IMG/VR virus record: IMGVR_UViG_3300036791_001056
Location: 1-64,000 of that record
Strand: one strand, 5' to 3'
DNA length: 64,000 nt
From: a virus
Shown: positions 46,565 to 54,576 of the stretch, piece after piece
How the letters are laid out: each line of letters starts with the position of its first letter
Position numbering within the stretch: position 1 is the stretch's first letter
Translations under genes and position numbers: made by a program
Notes under the pieces: generated by a model
What the model was told of the DNA's origin: nothing
Seen by the model: only the letters and a program-made list of their open reading frames with translations
Databases searched by the model: none

Positions 46565-47317
46565 ATGAGGGACTGGGAGAAGAGGCTCAGCCGGGTCGGT
46601 GCAGCGGCTGGCGCCGCGGTCATGGCAACCGCCTGGGTGACCGCGTGCAGTCAGTCACAGAACGGGGGCACGGCACTGGATCACAACGACTCCAGTGCGA
46701 TCTCCACGCACTACCTGACGGTCCAGCCGCCGTACTACCCCACGGGCATCTCGATCTACCGCGAGAACCTGAACGCCATCGAGGCTGCTCATGTGCTCGG
46801 CCTGAACACCACGAGCTTCTTCTGGCAGAACGGCCGGACGGACCCGTACTTCTGGTGCCCGAGCCGGGGCGGAGCGGTGCCGAACACCGCGCAGCTGACG
46901 AACCCGCAGTACGTGCAGCCGGATCCCAACGCGTCCAACGGGTCAGTCATCATCAGCAACATGGACCCGGACGGCGTGTACCCGCCGACGAACAGCAGCG
47001 GGACCGCTGTCGTGTGCATCGACAGCCGGGGACGCGACTACTTCGCGTACGCTGAGGGTGAGGTGACGCAGTTCTCAGCCGCGGCCACGTGGGACTTCTC
47101 AGCCAATCACGGTCACGGCGGGATCGTGGTCACGGGCGCCCCGGCGATGCCGGTCTGTGAGGTGACGTACGCGAGCGTCCCGCAGTCAGGTGGCGGCACT
47201 AAGCGTGAGGCCGTCACAGAGTGCACCGCGCCCAAGGGCTCGGTCGCTCCCCGCGTGGGTGCGGCTGACCAGGCACCGGCACCAGTACCGGTACTCACAC
47301 CAACCGCGCCCAGCTGA
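46565..47317 (+). CDS. Lipoprotein, probably frameshifted into the following frame
   Basis: 250 residues. Signal peptide with lipobox VTAC near residue 27. The remainder is a soluble beta-rich domain with a conserved-looking GRDYFAYAEGEVTQFSAAATWDFS, reminiscent of SPFH/band-7 proteins. The last 16 residues are Pro/Ala-rich junk-like sequence. A second frame takes over at about 47269 with coherent protein (next feature). ATG after GGGAGACAGGA. Confidence 0.6.
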   Translation: MRDWEKRLSRVGAAAGAAVMATAWVTACSQSQNGGTALDHNDSSAISTHYLTVQPPYYPTGISIYRENLNAIEAAHVLGLNTTSFFWQNGRTDPYFWCPSRGGAVPNTAQLTNPQYVQPDPNASNGSVIISNMDPDGVYPPTNSSGTAVVCIDSRGRDYFAYAEGEVTQFSAAATWDFSANHGHGGIVVTGAPAMPVCEVTYASVPQSGGGTKREAVTECTAPKGSVAPRVGAADQAPAPVPVLTPTAPS

Positions 47318-47640
47318 ACACCCAGCTGTCTGCGGAGACGGAGAGCAGCACGCCGTTCTTCTGCGGCAGCAACAGCTCGGAGAGCAAGTGCACTCAGATG
47401 ACTGTGCTCATCAGCAGCGTTGCGCCGTCAGATCCCGCGGTCCAGCAGCTGTACAACCAGCAGATCGCCGCTGAGCAGGCTGTGGCCGTTAACCAGGCAC
47501 GGCTCAAGGCAGCGCAAGAGCTGTACGGTGCGTACGCTCAGTACTTCCTCGGCCTGCAGGACCTGGCCACCGAGTGCCGGACCTGCACCATCTTCGTCGG
47601 GACACCCGCCGGCATTCCCGTGGTCAAGTCTGGCAAGTAG
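47269..47640 (+). pseudogene. Continuation of the lipoprotein in the -1 frame
   Basis: The frame opens after TGA 47266-47268 and reads GTHTNRAQLNTQLSAETESS, then a coiled-coil-like segment (QLYNQQIAAEQAVAVNQARLKAA) and FVGTPAGIPVVKSGK, typical of the C-terminal part of SPFH-type proteins. It lacks its own good start (ATG 47398 is internal). The overlap with the upstream frame is 49 nt. Programmed -1 frameshift, mutation or sequencing error are all possible; no classical slippery heptamer is visible. Confidence 0.5.
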
Positions 47641-47800
47641 TGCGTCTCTGGTTCGCATCATTCATAGCAAAGCCAAGTGCGTCATCGTGGAGCTGAGTTA
47701 AGTGGAGTTGAGTTCAGCGCACTGAAGTACAGCACAGCTCAGCAGGGCAAAGTCAGAGCTAAATGGCCAAGTTTTTGCGCAGAAAAGTCGCCATCAGCAC
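47641..47800 (+). repeat. NNAGY pentamer-repeat spacer
   Basis: One of the most regular examples: GAGCT GAGTT AAGTG GAGTT, continuing to about 47760. No gene. Confidence 0.6.
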
Positions 47801-47875
47801 GTTTACGTGCATCTAGTATGGTACTATCAGCTCAGCACGAACAAAAAATCATCGACTGAAGGAGAGAGACAAATA

Positions 47876-48715
47876 GTGTCTCGGATCAAGTCGGTCATCG
47901 CCGCGGCTGCCGTCGCGGTGACGATCATGGGCGGCTCAGCCGCTCTGGCGAGCGCAGCGAGCGCCGCTACCGCTAGCATTGGCGTCACCCAGAACACCTC
48001 AGGTGAGGCCGGGTACTACGTCAACGACAACGGCAACTGGCACATTCGCGACGCGCACGCCGCGTTCACCGTGACCGCTGCCATGAAGTCGACCACCGAT
48101 GAGTCCACCGTTAACAACGCGGTGGGCGCTGAGCTCTGCGACCCGAACAGCGGCGACGCAGCGCAGATCGGTCTGCTGTGGGAGGGTCCGGTCACGGGCT
48201 TCGAGCTGGCTGCGCAGACCGGCAACCTCGTGCCCACCACGCAGGACCCGTGCATCCAGGACGGCGTGATCACGTCGACTCCCGACCACGTGCTGATCGG
48301 CGGTGGCGACGGCTGGACCATCCGCGTGGGTGACCAGGTCTCGGTGGACGTCTTCTACAACCCGGCTACGAGCGGGCGCTTCCGGTCGCACGTGATCCAG
48401 TACACCGCGTGCGACGTCACCCAGGACGTGTGCCGGCAGGCGTTCGACCGCGTCCGCGTGGAGAACTTCTTCGAGGCCGGCATCGGCGTCCTGAACACTG
48501 ATGCGCCGCTGCTCACCGCGCCGGCTCTTAACCCGCTGGTCAGCTTCACCGCTGCCACCTTCACCAACTACCTCGGCACCGTTCACGGCGTGCTGCAGGG
48601 CGGCTGGGAGCTGAAGGAGGCCGTGACCGTCAACGGCGCGAGCCAGCCGACGCTGCAGCCGTCGGCGCCGAGCGGCAGCGCGTTCTCGGTCGCTGAGGGC
48701 AGCGCATCTGCTTAG
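47876..48715 (+). CDS. Secreted protein of unknown function
   Basis: About 279 residues. Sec signal peptide (SRIKSVIAAAAVAVTIMGG ... ASAASA). The mature part is beta-rich with WHIRDAHAAFTV, LCDPNSGDAAQIGLLWEG, and QYTACDVTQDVCRQ, and no known catalytic motif. The frame extends upstream to 47807, but GTG 47876 begins the signal peptide. TACTAT at 47822-47827 may be the -10. A strong hairpin follows. Confidence 0.6.
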   Translation: MSRIKSVIAAAAVAVTIMGGSAALASAASAATASIGVTQNTSGEAGYYVNDNGNWHIRDAHAAFTVTAAMKSTTDESTVNNAVGAELCDPNSGDAAQIGLLWEGPVTGFELAAQTGNLVPTTQDPCIQDGVITSTPDHVLIGGGDGWTIRVGDQVSVDVFYNPATSGRFRSHVIQYTACDVTQDVCRQAFDRVRVENFFEAGIGVLNTDAPLLTAPALNPLVSFTAATFTNYLGTVHGVLQGGWELKEAVTVNGASQPTLQPSAPSGSAFSVAEGSASA

Positions 48716-48739
48716 TTACATCTTCGCACGATCATACAG

Positions 48740-48772
48740 CCGGCCGGCAGCTAGAGCTCAGCTGCCGGCCGG
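48740..48772 (+). terminator. Terminator-like hairpin
   Basis: 13-bp perfect stem (CCGGCCGGCAGCT / AGCTGCCGGCCGG) with a 7-nt loop, after the secreted-protein gene. Shares its core with the hairpin at 6887-6932. Confidence 0.6.
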
Positions 48773-48790
48773 TGGCTCACTCAGGCCTGA

Positions 48791-48819
48791 TTTACACCGA
48801 GGAAGTCGTGTGATACTGT
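48791..48819 (+). promoter_or_regulatory. Promoter TTTACA-17-TACTGT
   Basis: -35 48791-48796, -10 48814-48819 with TGTGA. Drives the run of small genes to 50197. Confidence 0.75.
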
Positions 48820-48863
48820 TTACACTAGGAACCGAGCCAGGAAGAGAGCAGGAGGGACGCGAG

Positions 48864-49040
48864 GTGGATCGAGAGACGGCGCTCGCGGTCTTGACGCGGG
48901 CCAGGGTAGCGCCTCACCAGGCACTGCGGCTGATTAACCAGGCGCACCGAGACCTCATCTCAGCGCAGGGGTACCAGCCGGGTGACATCGTGATCTTGAG
49001 TATGCCCCGTGCTACGTTCATGATCGGGCGGTGGCGGTAG
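48864..49040 (+). CDS. Small hypothetical protein
   Basis: 58 residues, helical (ALAVLTRARVAPHQALRLINQAHRDL) then a short beta tail. GTG 48864 after GGAGGGACGCGAG. The longer frame from 48810 lacks a ribosome site. Confidence 0.5.
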   Translation: MDRETALAVLTRARVAPHQALRLINQAHRDLISAQGYQPGDIVILSMPRATFMIGRWR

Positions 49041-49282
49041 TGAGTAATAAGCTCAGCGAGCTGAGTGACCAAGAGCTCACAGATGAGCTGCGGCGCCGCG
49101 AGTCTGATCAGCGGCGCATTCGAGTTCTGGCAGAGGTGGAACGGCGCCGGCAGTATGAGGCGCAGCGCACGCACAAGATCGTAACTGAGGGCGATAAGCT
49201 CCAGCTCACGCTGGACCAGATGCTGGCGCTTGAGGACTTCTTCCGCGTCATCTTCGCAGAGGATGAGGATAGCGGATCATGA
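49040..49282 (+). CDS. Small coiled-coil-like protein
   Basis: 80 residues, charged helices (SDQELTDELRRRESDQRRIRVLAEVERRR-like) then a hydrophobic helix (LDQMLALEDFFRVIF). GTG shares a base with the upstream stop. Unrecognised. Confidence 0.5.
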   Translation: MSNKLSELSDQELTDELRRRESDQRRIRVLAEVERRRQYEAQRTHKIVTEGDKLQLTLDQMLALEDFFRVIFAEDEDSGS

Positions 49283-49494
49283 GTCGTGATACGCAGCCAC
49301 TGAGCATCTTGGACGCCGAGCGTGACTGGCTCGTGGCTGATTACTGGCGGATGACGCGCCGCGCTGAGATTCATCAGTGCTGGGTTCGCGCCGTCGCTGA
49401 TCGTGAGCGCTCAGACAGGTGTGATCACCGGCGTGCAGGCATTCGGCGCACAGGAAGAGAGTGGAGATGCGGAAGAAGACGGTACCAACCCTGA
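49279..49494 (+). CDS. Small hypothetical protein
   Basis: 71 residues; an ordered first 40 residues (SILDAERDWLVADYWRMT) and an Arg-rich end. 4-nt overlap with the gene before. Confidence 0.45.
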   Translation: MSRDTQPLSILDAERDWLVADYWRMTRRAEIHQCWVRAVADRERSDRCDHRRAGIRRTGREWRCGRRRYQP

Positions 49495-49820
49495 TTCAGG
49501 CTCACCCTGATCCGGTGATGGAGCAGCGGCTCGAGCACATTCGGCTGCTGCGCCGGCTGCGCAACCAGTGCTTGACGCAGGTTGAGCAGTACCAAGAGAC
49601 GATCAGCACCACTCACGATCAAGACATGAAGGCCATCCGCGAGTGCCGGATCGGCAACATCATCGACACGACCATGAATAGCTTGCTGAGCGTCAGCGCC
49701 ACTCGCCGGCACGAGGCAGAGGCGGCGATCAGCGATCAGCACGCGCGGGTTCACGAGTTGAGCGCTCAGATCACAGATGTCACCAGCGCACTAGACCCGG
49801 CAGACCTGGCGTACCTCTGA
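49467..49820 (+). CDS. Coiled-coil protein
   Basis: 117 residues, almost all helix with heptad-like spacing (RLEHIRLLRRLRNQCLTQVEQYQETI, then HEAEAAISDQHARVHELSAQI). GTG 49461 or ATG 49467 can start it. Confidence 0.5.
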   Translation: MRKKTVPTLIQAHPDPVMEQRLEHIRLLRRLRNQCLTQVEQYQETISTTHDQDMKAIRECRIGNIIDTTMNSLLSVSATRRHEAEAAISDQHARVHELSAQITDVTSALDPADLAYL

Positions 49821-50197
49821 TGAGCTTTGACGAGTACAGCTCAGCGCGGCAGCGCGGTAATCCGCCGGTGTTCACCCGCGTTTACCAGCACGACGGTGAC
49901 CAGGCACACCTGCGGACCACAGACGGGTGCCAGGACATCTTGTGCCTGCTGATGGAGACGCCGTGCTGCTTTGCTGATGATAATGTGTGCTGCTGCGGTG
50001 AGCGGGACAGCGTAAGCGTGTGCGCGTGCCTGCACGTGACCGATTACCATCCCAACTCGTGGCTCGGCACCGGCAGCCAAGATGAGTATGACCAAGCTGA
50101 GCAGTTGCCTCTGTGCCTGCGATGCTTCGCCATCCGGGAGAGGCAGCTGCCTGACGTCAACCTCGACCGCGGGCATCACATCGACCTGCGCAGCTAA
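49820..50197 (+). CDS. Cysteine-rich protein
   Basis: 125 residues with clustered cysteines (TPCCFADDNVCCCGERDSVSVCAC) and a later CLRC, suggesting a metal-binding core. One-base overlap with the gene before. Confidence 0.5.
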   Translation: MSFDEYSSARQRGNPPVFTRVYQHDGDQAHLRTTDGCQDILCLLMETPCCFADDNVCCCGERDSVSVCACLHVTDYHPNSWLGTGSQDEYDQAEQLPLCLRCFAIRERQLPDVNLDRGHHIDLRS

Positions 50198-50204
50198 CGC
50201 CTGG

Positions 50205-50233
50205 TTTACATCAGAGTGGTAGTGTGGTAAACT
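50205..50233 (+). promoter_or_regulatory. Promoter TTTACA-17-TAAACT
   Basis: -35 50205-50210, -10 50228-50233 with TGTGG. Drives the gene at 50270. Confidence 0.75.
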
Positions 50234-50269
50234 AGCTAGTAGTTGAGGAGTTGAGGAACGGAGCCAGGA

Positions 50270-50920
50270 ATGAGTGCCAGAGTGTCCGCCCCCCACGAGA
50301 ACACGTACCGCACCCCGCGGTTCGCCAACCAGCCGATGATCGACCTGCTGAAGAACCTGCTCACCGCGCACGAGCTGTACACCGGGCACTTTGACCGGCT
50401 GTGGAAGATGCTCGAGGCGCACGAGATCGATGTTCGCACACCGGGTGACGGCACTAAGATCCCGCTTTCTACGGGCATGGATGCCATCGACTGGGTCAAG
50501 GGCTACATCGCCCGGCACAACCTTCAGCCGAAGTCAGCCATCACAGCGCCAGTGGCCAGCGAGCGCTCAGCAGCACCCACCGCCGTTAAGTACGGCGTGT
50601 ACCGCTACGATGGCGATGTTTACATCGTCGTTGAGAGCAAGAAGAACACTGACCGGACCTACGCCAAGCGGATGCAGGAGTCGCCGCCGCGCCTGACCGC
50701 ACGCGGCGAGGAGGTTGACTTCGAGTGGGTGTACGCACCGGGAATCATCTGGAAGCTCACTGAAGAGCACCGCATGACTCTCGATGACGCCCGTGACCTG
50801 ATGATCAGGTACGGCCGGTGCCTGAAGTGCCGGCATCCGCTGAAGGCCGCCAAGACCCTGCAGACCGCTGAGGAGACCGGCGTGATGGTTGGCCCCGTCT
50901 GCCGGAAGTACTTCTCTTGA
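50270..50920 (+). CDS. Phage protein with C-terminal DUF6011-like zinc motif
   Basis: 216 residues. A helical start (1-90), a beta domain (KYGVYRYDGDVYIVVESKKN) and a terminal CLKCRHPL ... GVMVGPVCRKYF, the pattern of the DUF6011 module. Good ribosome site (GGAACGGAGCCAGGA). Function unknown. Confidence 0.6.
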   Translation: MSARVSAPHENTYRTPRFANQPMIDLLKNLLTAHELYTGHFDRLWKMLEAHEIDVRTPGDGTKIPLSTGMDAIDWVKGYIARHNLQPKSAITAPVASERSAAPTAVKYGVYRYDGDVYIVVESKKNTDRTYAKRMQESPPRLTARGEEVDFEWVYAPGIIWKLTEEHRMTLDDARDLMIRYGRCLKCRHPLKAAKTLQTAEETGVMVGPVCRKYFS

Positions 50921-50959
50921 TCATCCTTGCAAGCATCCCGCGCCAGGACGGAGGAGGTA

Positions 50960-51058
50960 GTGGCTACTTGTACTGGTTACATCGCTTACAGCGGATCTTC
51001 GCGCATCGACCAGCCATGCGGTCATGGATGCCGTTGCGGTCATCACTGCTGGCTGTGA
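50960..51058 (+). CDS. Cys/His-rich micro-protein
   Basis: 32 residues with CTGYI and PCGHGCRCGHHC, a likely zinc knuckle. The GTG follows GGAGGAGGTA closely. The alternative 107-residue frame over the same DNA looks like a shadow. Confidence 0.4.
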   Translation: MATCTGYIAYSGSSRIDQPCGHGCRCGHHCWL

Positions 51059-51206
51059 GCATGAGCATGTTGGTGAGCGAGAGCTTTGTGAAATGCACGC
51101 CGAGGAGGCGCGCTCCGGGGTCTTGCTCTGCGGTACTTGCCTGGACCACGAGTCCGAGTCACACTGCTGCCGACTGCGGGTGCTGGCAGCAGGACGGAGG
51201 CCGTAG
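51024..51206 (+). CDS. Small Cys/His-rich protein
   Basis: 60 residues with CEHEHVGERELCEMH and CGTCLDHESESHCC, a plausible zinc-binding module. It overlaps the previous frame by 35 nt; both could be translated. Confidence 0.4.
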   Translation: MDAVAVITAGCEHEHVGERELCEMHAEEARSGVLLCGTCLDHESESHCCRLRVLAAGRRP

Positions 51207-51236
51207 TTTTACCTATGAATTGAGAGGAGGCATCAG

Positions 51237-51830
51237 ATGACCGAGGTCAGCTCAGCTGACGTGAGTCAGCGCCCAACTGGCAAGGTCATTCTCCGGCTGC
51301 TGACAGATGCTGGTGATGCCGGTGAGCTGGCGTCCGTGCTGGCCCGGCACTTCACCGCGCCTCTCAACCAGCAGCGCCGGAACGCGCTCACCAATCACTG
51401 GCTGACCCGCTACCAGCGGCATCAGTACGTGCGCCGGTCAGCAGTGACTGAGCCGTCACCTGTGTATAAGAACACACCGGTCTACCGCTGGTTCATCACG
51501 GATCACGGCCGCGCGTACCTGGAGCGAGGCTGCGTCAGCGAGCTGCAGCAACTGCGCGCTGAGCTGCGTGCTCAAGACACGCAGCGCATGATGCATATTC
51601 ATGCTGTCCAGCTGCGTGCGCTTGCTGATGGCCCGGCGCTGATTGCTGCACTGCCGCTTAAGTGCCTGACGCGGCGCACTGAGCTGGTGCGCGCTCTCCG
51701 GCGACGGTACCTCACACTGGAGGAGATTGGTCAGATGATGGGGGTGACGCGCGAGCGCATCCGGCAGCTGGAGGCAGGAATCGACGGTCACCAGTGCCCA
51801 GATTGCGTGAACGAGAAGAAGAACTCATGA
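51237..51830 (+). CDS. Protein with sigma-70 region-4-like helix-turn-helix
   Basis: 197 residues. The C-terminal YLTLEEIGQMMGVTRERIRQLEAG is very close to sigma-70 region 4.2, which binds the -35 element. The remainder does not show regions 2 or 3; instead there is a winged-helix-like VYRWFITDHGRAYLERG. It may be a -35-reading transcription regulator or an anti-host sigma mimic. GAGAGGAGG ribosome site. Confidence 0.65.
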   Translation: MTEVSSADVSQRPTGKVILRLLTDAGDAGELASVLARHFTAPLNQQRRNALTNHWLTRYQRHQYVRRSAVTEPSPVYKNTPVYRWFITDHGRAYLERGCVSELQQLRAELRAQDTQRMMHIHAVQLRALADGPALIAALPLKCLTRRTELVRALRRRYLTLEEIGQMMGVTRERIRQLEAGIDGHQCPDCVNEKKNS

Positions 51831-52204
51831 GCAGAATGATTAATCAAGTTGTCACTCACCGCTTCATGTGGTGGGCGCCCTGGGGCATCACTCGGTGGTG
51901 GCTTCCTCGGATGTTCCTCGGCGGGGATGAGTGGTGCAACGTGCCGTGGTGCGTGAACGTGCCGCCGCTCGGCTGCTTCATCTTCTTTAAGCCGCTAGGT
52001 CAGCTGCGCAAGTTCCCGTGCGCTACGCACTGGTGGGAGATGTACCAGGAAGAGCAGGCAGATTATGCGCCGTGTGGCTGGCTGCGTGGCGGGCAGATCA
52101 ACAAGAGCAATCACATCCACGCTGAGCTGGATGCTCTGTGCCCAGAGGCGTGGTCGTGGCTGCTGGGAGGAGAGGCAGAGCGTGAGCGATCTCTGGAGCA
52201 CTGA
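51827..52204 (+). CDS. Tryptophan-rich hypothetical protein
   Basis: 125 residues, unusually rich in Trp and Pro (FMWWAPWGITRWWLPRMF). Cys residues at 37, 42 and 50. ATG overlaps the upstream stop. It resembles an amphipathic membrane-associated protein; function unknown. Confidence 0.5.
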   Translation: MSRMINQVVTHRFMWWAPWGITRWWLPRMFLGGDEWCNVPWCVNVPPLGCFIFFKPLGQLRKFPCATHWWEMYQEEQADYAPCGWLRGGQINKSNHIHAELDALCPEAWSWLLGGEAERERSLEH

Positions 52205-52383
52205 TCACCGCGGCTGCGCAGCCCCAGCGCATCTTCCATGGGCATCTGCACCGGTGGCGAGATGAGCTCATCGAGGCGCCTTGGGGGCCGGTCCACGTAA
52301 CTGGGCTAAATTATGACGGTCACGTCGGCAACTGGCTCGTTATCGATGCACAGACGCTAAAAGACACTGCTCTAAGTGACTGA
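52201..52383 (+). CDS. Small ORF without a standard start
   Basis: 60 codons from CTG 52201, reading HGHLHRWRDELIEAPWGPVHV then GNWLVIDAQTLKD, which looks like real protein. No ATG, GTG or TTG is in frame. It could be translated by frameshift from the gene before or use a rare start. Confidence 0.3.
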   Translation: MITAAAQPQRIFHGHLHRWRDELIEAPWGPVHVTGLNYDGHVGNWLVIDAQTLKDTALSD

Positions 52384-52408
52384 AGTGATGCCTCACGTCA
52401 TAATGTGA

Positions 52409-52414
52409 TATGAT
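52409..52414 (+). promoter_or_regulatory. Extended -10 (TGTGA-TATGAT)
   Basis: TATGAT after TAATGTGA, 30 bases before the glycosyltransferase start. The -35 region is poor. Confidence 0.5.
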
Positions 52415-52443
52415 CAATGCATGACTCTCGATGAGGAGCTGCG

Positions 52444-53691
52444 TTGATCAAGAGGATAATCTGGCACGGCAATGCTCCCTGGGTGGGATCGGGCTACGGC
52501 GAGCAGACCGCGCTGTTCGTACCGCTCATCAAGGCACTGGGCTATGAGATCATCATCAGCACGTTCTCCGGGCTGCAGGGTGCGCCGCTGGACTGGAACG
52601 GGATGGTCGTGCTGCCCGCTACCCAAGATGCGTACGGCGCAGACGGGATCCCAGCGCACGCTCACCACGGAGGCGCTGATGTCGTCATCGCGCTGATGGA
52701 TGCCTGGGCGCTGAACGCTGAGCTCGTCAAGAGCGCGCCTCTCGCGTGCTGGATGCCGGTTGATGTGGGGAGACGCGACCCAGCGGGCAGCAGTGAGATC
52801 TTGCCCGGCCTCGGTGACGCTGACGTGAACTTTCTCACCGCTAGCGGCGCCGTTCCCATCGCGATGAGCCGGTGGGGAGAGGCCGCCCTGGCGCATGCTG
52901 GGTTTGAACCGCTGTATGTTCCGCACGGCGTGGACACCACCGTCTTCACCCCGCGCGCTGACCGCGACGAGCTGCGCGAGCGGCTAGGCCTGACGGGTAA
53001 GTTCGTGTTCATCATGATCGCGGCGAACAAAGACGCGATCCGGAAGAGCTTCTTCCCGCAGCTCGAGGCGTTCGGGCGCTTCCGCCGGAAGTACTGCCCG
53101 GAGGCGGTGCTGCTCATTCACAGCTTGATCGCCAACTCAGGCGGGCTGGATCTGCAGCGCATGGCGCAGGAGACGGGCATCGATGACGCGGTGATCTTCT
53201 CCAGCCAGTACAAGACGCTCATGGGTCTGTTCAAGCCGGCCGACATCGCGGCGCTCATCAATCAAGCTGATGTAGGAACCAACACCGCGATGGGTGAGGG
53301 GTTCGGGATCACGCAGCTGGAGATGCTGGCCTGTGGCGTGCCGTGCGTTACCACGCGCGGGTCCGCCATGACCGAGATCGCGCTCAGTCACGACTGGTGC
53401 GCTGAGGGTGACGCGTTCTGGAACCCGACGCACTCAGCGCGCTGGGTAACGCCGTTCATCTCGAGCATAGTGGACCGGTACGCGTACGCCTATGAGCAGC
53501 TGACGGGATCAGGCGCTGCCGGTGTCCGCCAGCAAGCGCGCCAGCGGGCGCTGAGGTATGACGCGAGTGCCATCACGGACCGGTACTGGCGGCCAGCACT
53601 GGCTGAGCTCGACCGGCGGCTGATGGATCGCCAGCGCAAAACAGATGAACAACAGAGGACTGGTGGGGCAGAAGATCAGCAATCAGCCTAA
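52444..53691 (+). CDS. GT4-like glycosyltransferase
   Basis: 415 residues, GT-B fold. N-terminal HGNAPWVGSGYGEQT, a linker with YVPHGVDTTVF, then FVFIMIAANKD and the sugar-nucleotide site EGFGITQLEMLACGVPCVTT (the E-x7-E pattern). TTG start 5 nt after GAGGAG. It probably glycosylates DNA, phage structural protein or a surface glycan. It sits alone, away from the sugar operon. Confidence 0.75.
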   Translation: MIKRIIWHGNAPWVGSGYGEQTALFVPLIKALGYEIIISTFSGLQGAPLDWNGMVVLPATQDAYGADGIPAHAHHGGADVVIALMDAWALNAELVKSAPLACWMPVDVGRRDPAGSSEILPGLGDADVNFLTASGAVPIAMSRWGEAALAHAGFEPLYVPHGVDTTVFTPRADRDELRERLGLTGKFVFIMIAANKDAIRKSFFPQLEAFGRFRRKYCPEAVLLIHSLIANSGGLDLQRMAQETGIDDAVIFSSQYKTLMGLFKPADIAALINQADVGTNTAMGEGFGITQLEMLACGVPCVTTRGSAMTEIALSHDWCAEGDAFWNPTHSARWVTPFISSIVDRYAYAYEQLTGSGAAGVRQQARQRALRYDASAITDRYWRPALAELDRRLMDRQRKTDEQQRTGGAEDQQSA

Positions 53692-53698
53692 CGTGTGA

Positions 53699-53704
53699 TA
53701 TTGT
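53699..53704 (+). promoter_or_regulatory. Extended -10 (TGTGA-TATTGT)
   Basis: TATTGT with ACGTGTGA before it, 45 bases upstream of the next gene. Confidence 0.45.
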
Positions 53705-53743
53705 GGTGATCAGTTAGACTGATGAGTCACATAGGAGGTTAAC

Positions 53744-54022
53744 GTGACAGCTACTGCGGCTGAGACGCGTAAAGCACACCGCGAGGACATCGCTACCATT
53801 ATCCCAGCTAATAAGCGCGATGCGCTGGGCATTATGGCCAAGGCACTGACCGCGCACCTGACGGGCGTCACGCTGGAGCAGATCCTCAGCGAGAGCCTGC
53901 ACTCGCTGACGCAGGCTGAGCGCAGCCGCCTCGAGTGGGCGCGCGACGAGTTCCTCCGGCGGATCAACGGCACCAAGGCAGCGGCGGCAGCGCAGAACGG
54001 TGCTGACGAGCCTGATGAGTGA
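53744..54022 (+). CDS. Small helical protein
   Basis: 92 residues; helices ALGIMAKALTAHLTGVTLEQIL and SLTQAERSRLEWARDEFLRRI. GTG after AGGAGGTTAAC. Followed by a strong terminator. Unrecognised. Confidence 0.55.
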   Translation: MTATAAETRKAHREDIATIIPANKRDALGIMAKALTAHLTGVTLEQILSESLHSLTQAERSRLEWARDEFLRRINGTKAAAAAQNGADEPDE

Positions 54023-54029
54023 GTTAGCC

Positions 54030-54066
54030 ACAGGCGCCGCTGGTGCGTGCCGCTGGCGGCGCCTGT
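54030..54066 (+). terminator. Terminator-like hairpin
   Basis: ACAGGCGCCGC pairs perfectly with GCGGCGCCTGT (11 bp). Confidence 0.6.
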
Positions 54067-54093
54067 TGCATCTCAACGCTGATGTGGTAGAAT
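54066..54093 (+). promoter_or_regulatory. Promoter TTGCAT-16-TAGAAT
   Basis: -10 TAGAAT (54088-54093) with TGTGG; the -35 TTGCAT starts at 54066, directly after the terminator stem. Confidence 0.6.
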
Positions 54094-54123
54094 ATTATCA
54101 GGAACGTGGAACGGAGGAGTCAG

Positions 54124-54576
54124 GTGGACATTAAGATCATAGTCAGCGGGCGTCAACCATCACCCGCCGCGCCGTATGCGGACGGCTGGTGCCAAACCTG
54201 CGGCAACCCCGTCACCCGCGAGCATAGGTGCTGCTGCTGGTGCCACGTCGCCGACACGTTGCAACGGTTCCTCGGGATGGACTTCGACGCCTCGGCCGAT
54301 AAGGCGGCCCGCATGTGGGACGCGATTCCTGACGCTGACAATGAGCGGGTGTGGACCGCTGCCTACGCCGACGATCACCAGGTCGACGCGTACGCGCCGC
54401 CTCCCGAGCTGGCCGCCCTGTGCGAGCAGGACGCCATCAACCACCCGGACGACGACCCGTGCCCTCAGTGCGGACGCCGCCAGCACGACGACGAGGCCAA
54501 CCCGGCGACCTGCCAGGCGTGCGGCTGGACCCTGGCGGTGGCGCGGCACCCGATTGGGGCTGGTGACTCAGCGTGA
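54124..54576 (+). CDS. Zinc-ribbon protein
   Basis: 150 residues. Two cysteine modules at the ends: CQTCGNP then CCCWCHV, and CPQCGRRQ then CQACGW. The middle is acidic and helical. GTG 54124 behind GGAGGAGTCAG. Its base composition (many GAC/GCC codons) looks somewhat different from the neighbours, so a different origin is possible. Confidence 0.6.
   Translation: MDIKIIVSGRQPSPAAPYADGWCQTCGNPVTREHRCCCWCHVADTLQRFLGMDFDASADKAARMWDAIPDADNERVWTAAYADDHQVDAYAPPPELAALCEQDAINHPDDDPCPQCGRRQHDDEANPATCQACGWTLAVARHPIGAGDSA

Noticed and set aside
50917-51240. 107-codon ORF
   Set aside because: Composition looks like a shadow of the Cys/His-rich frames at 50960 and 51024, and it lacks a ribosome site of its own.
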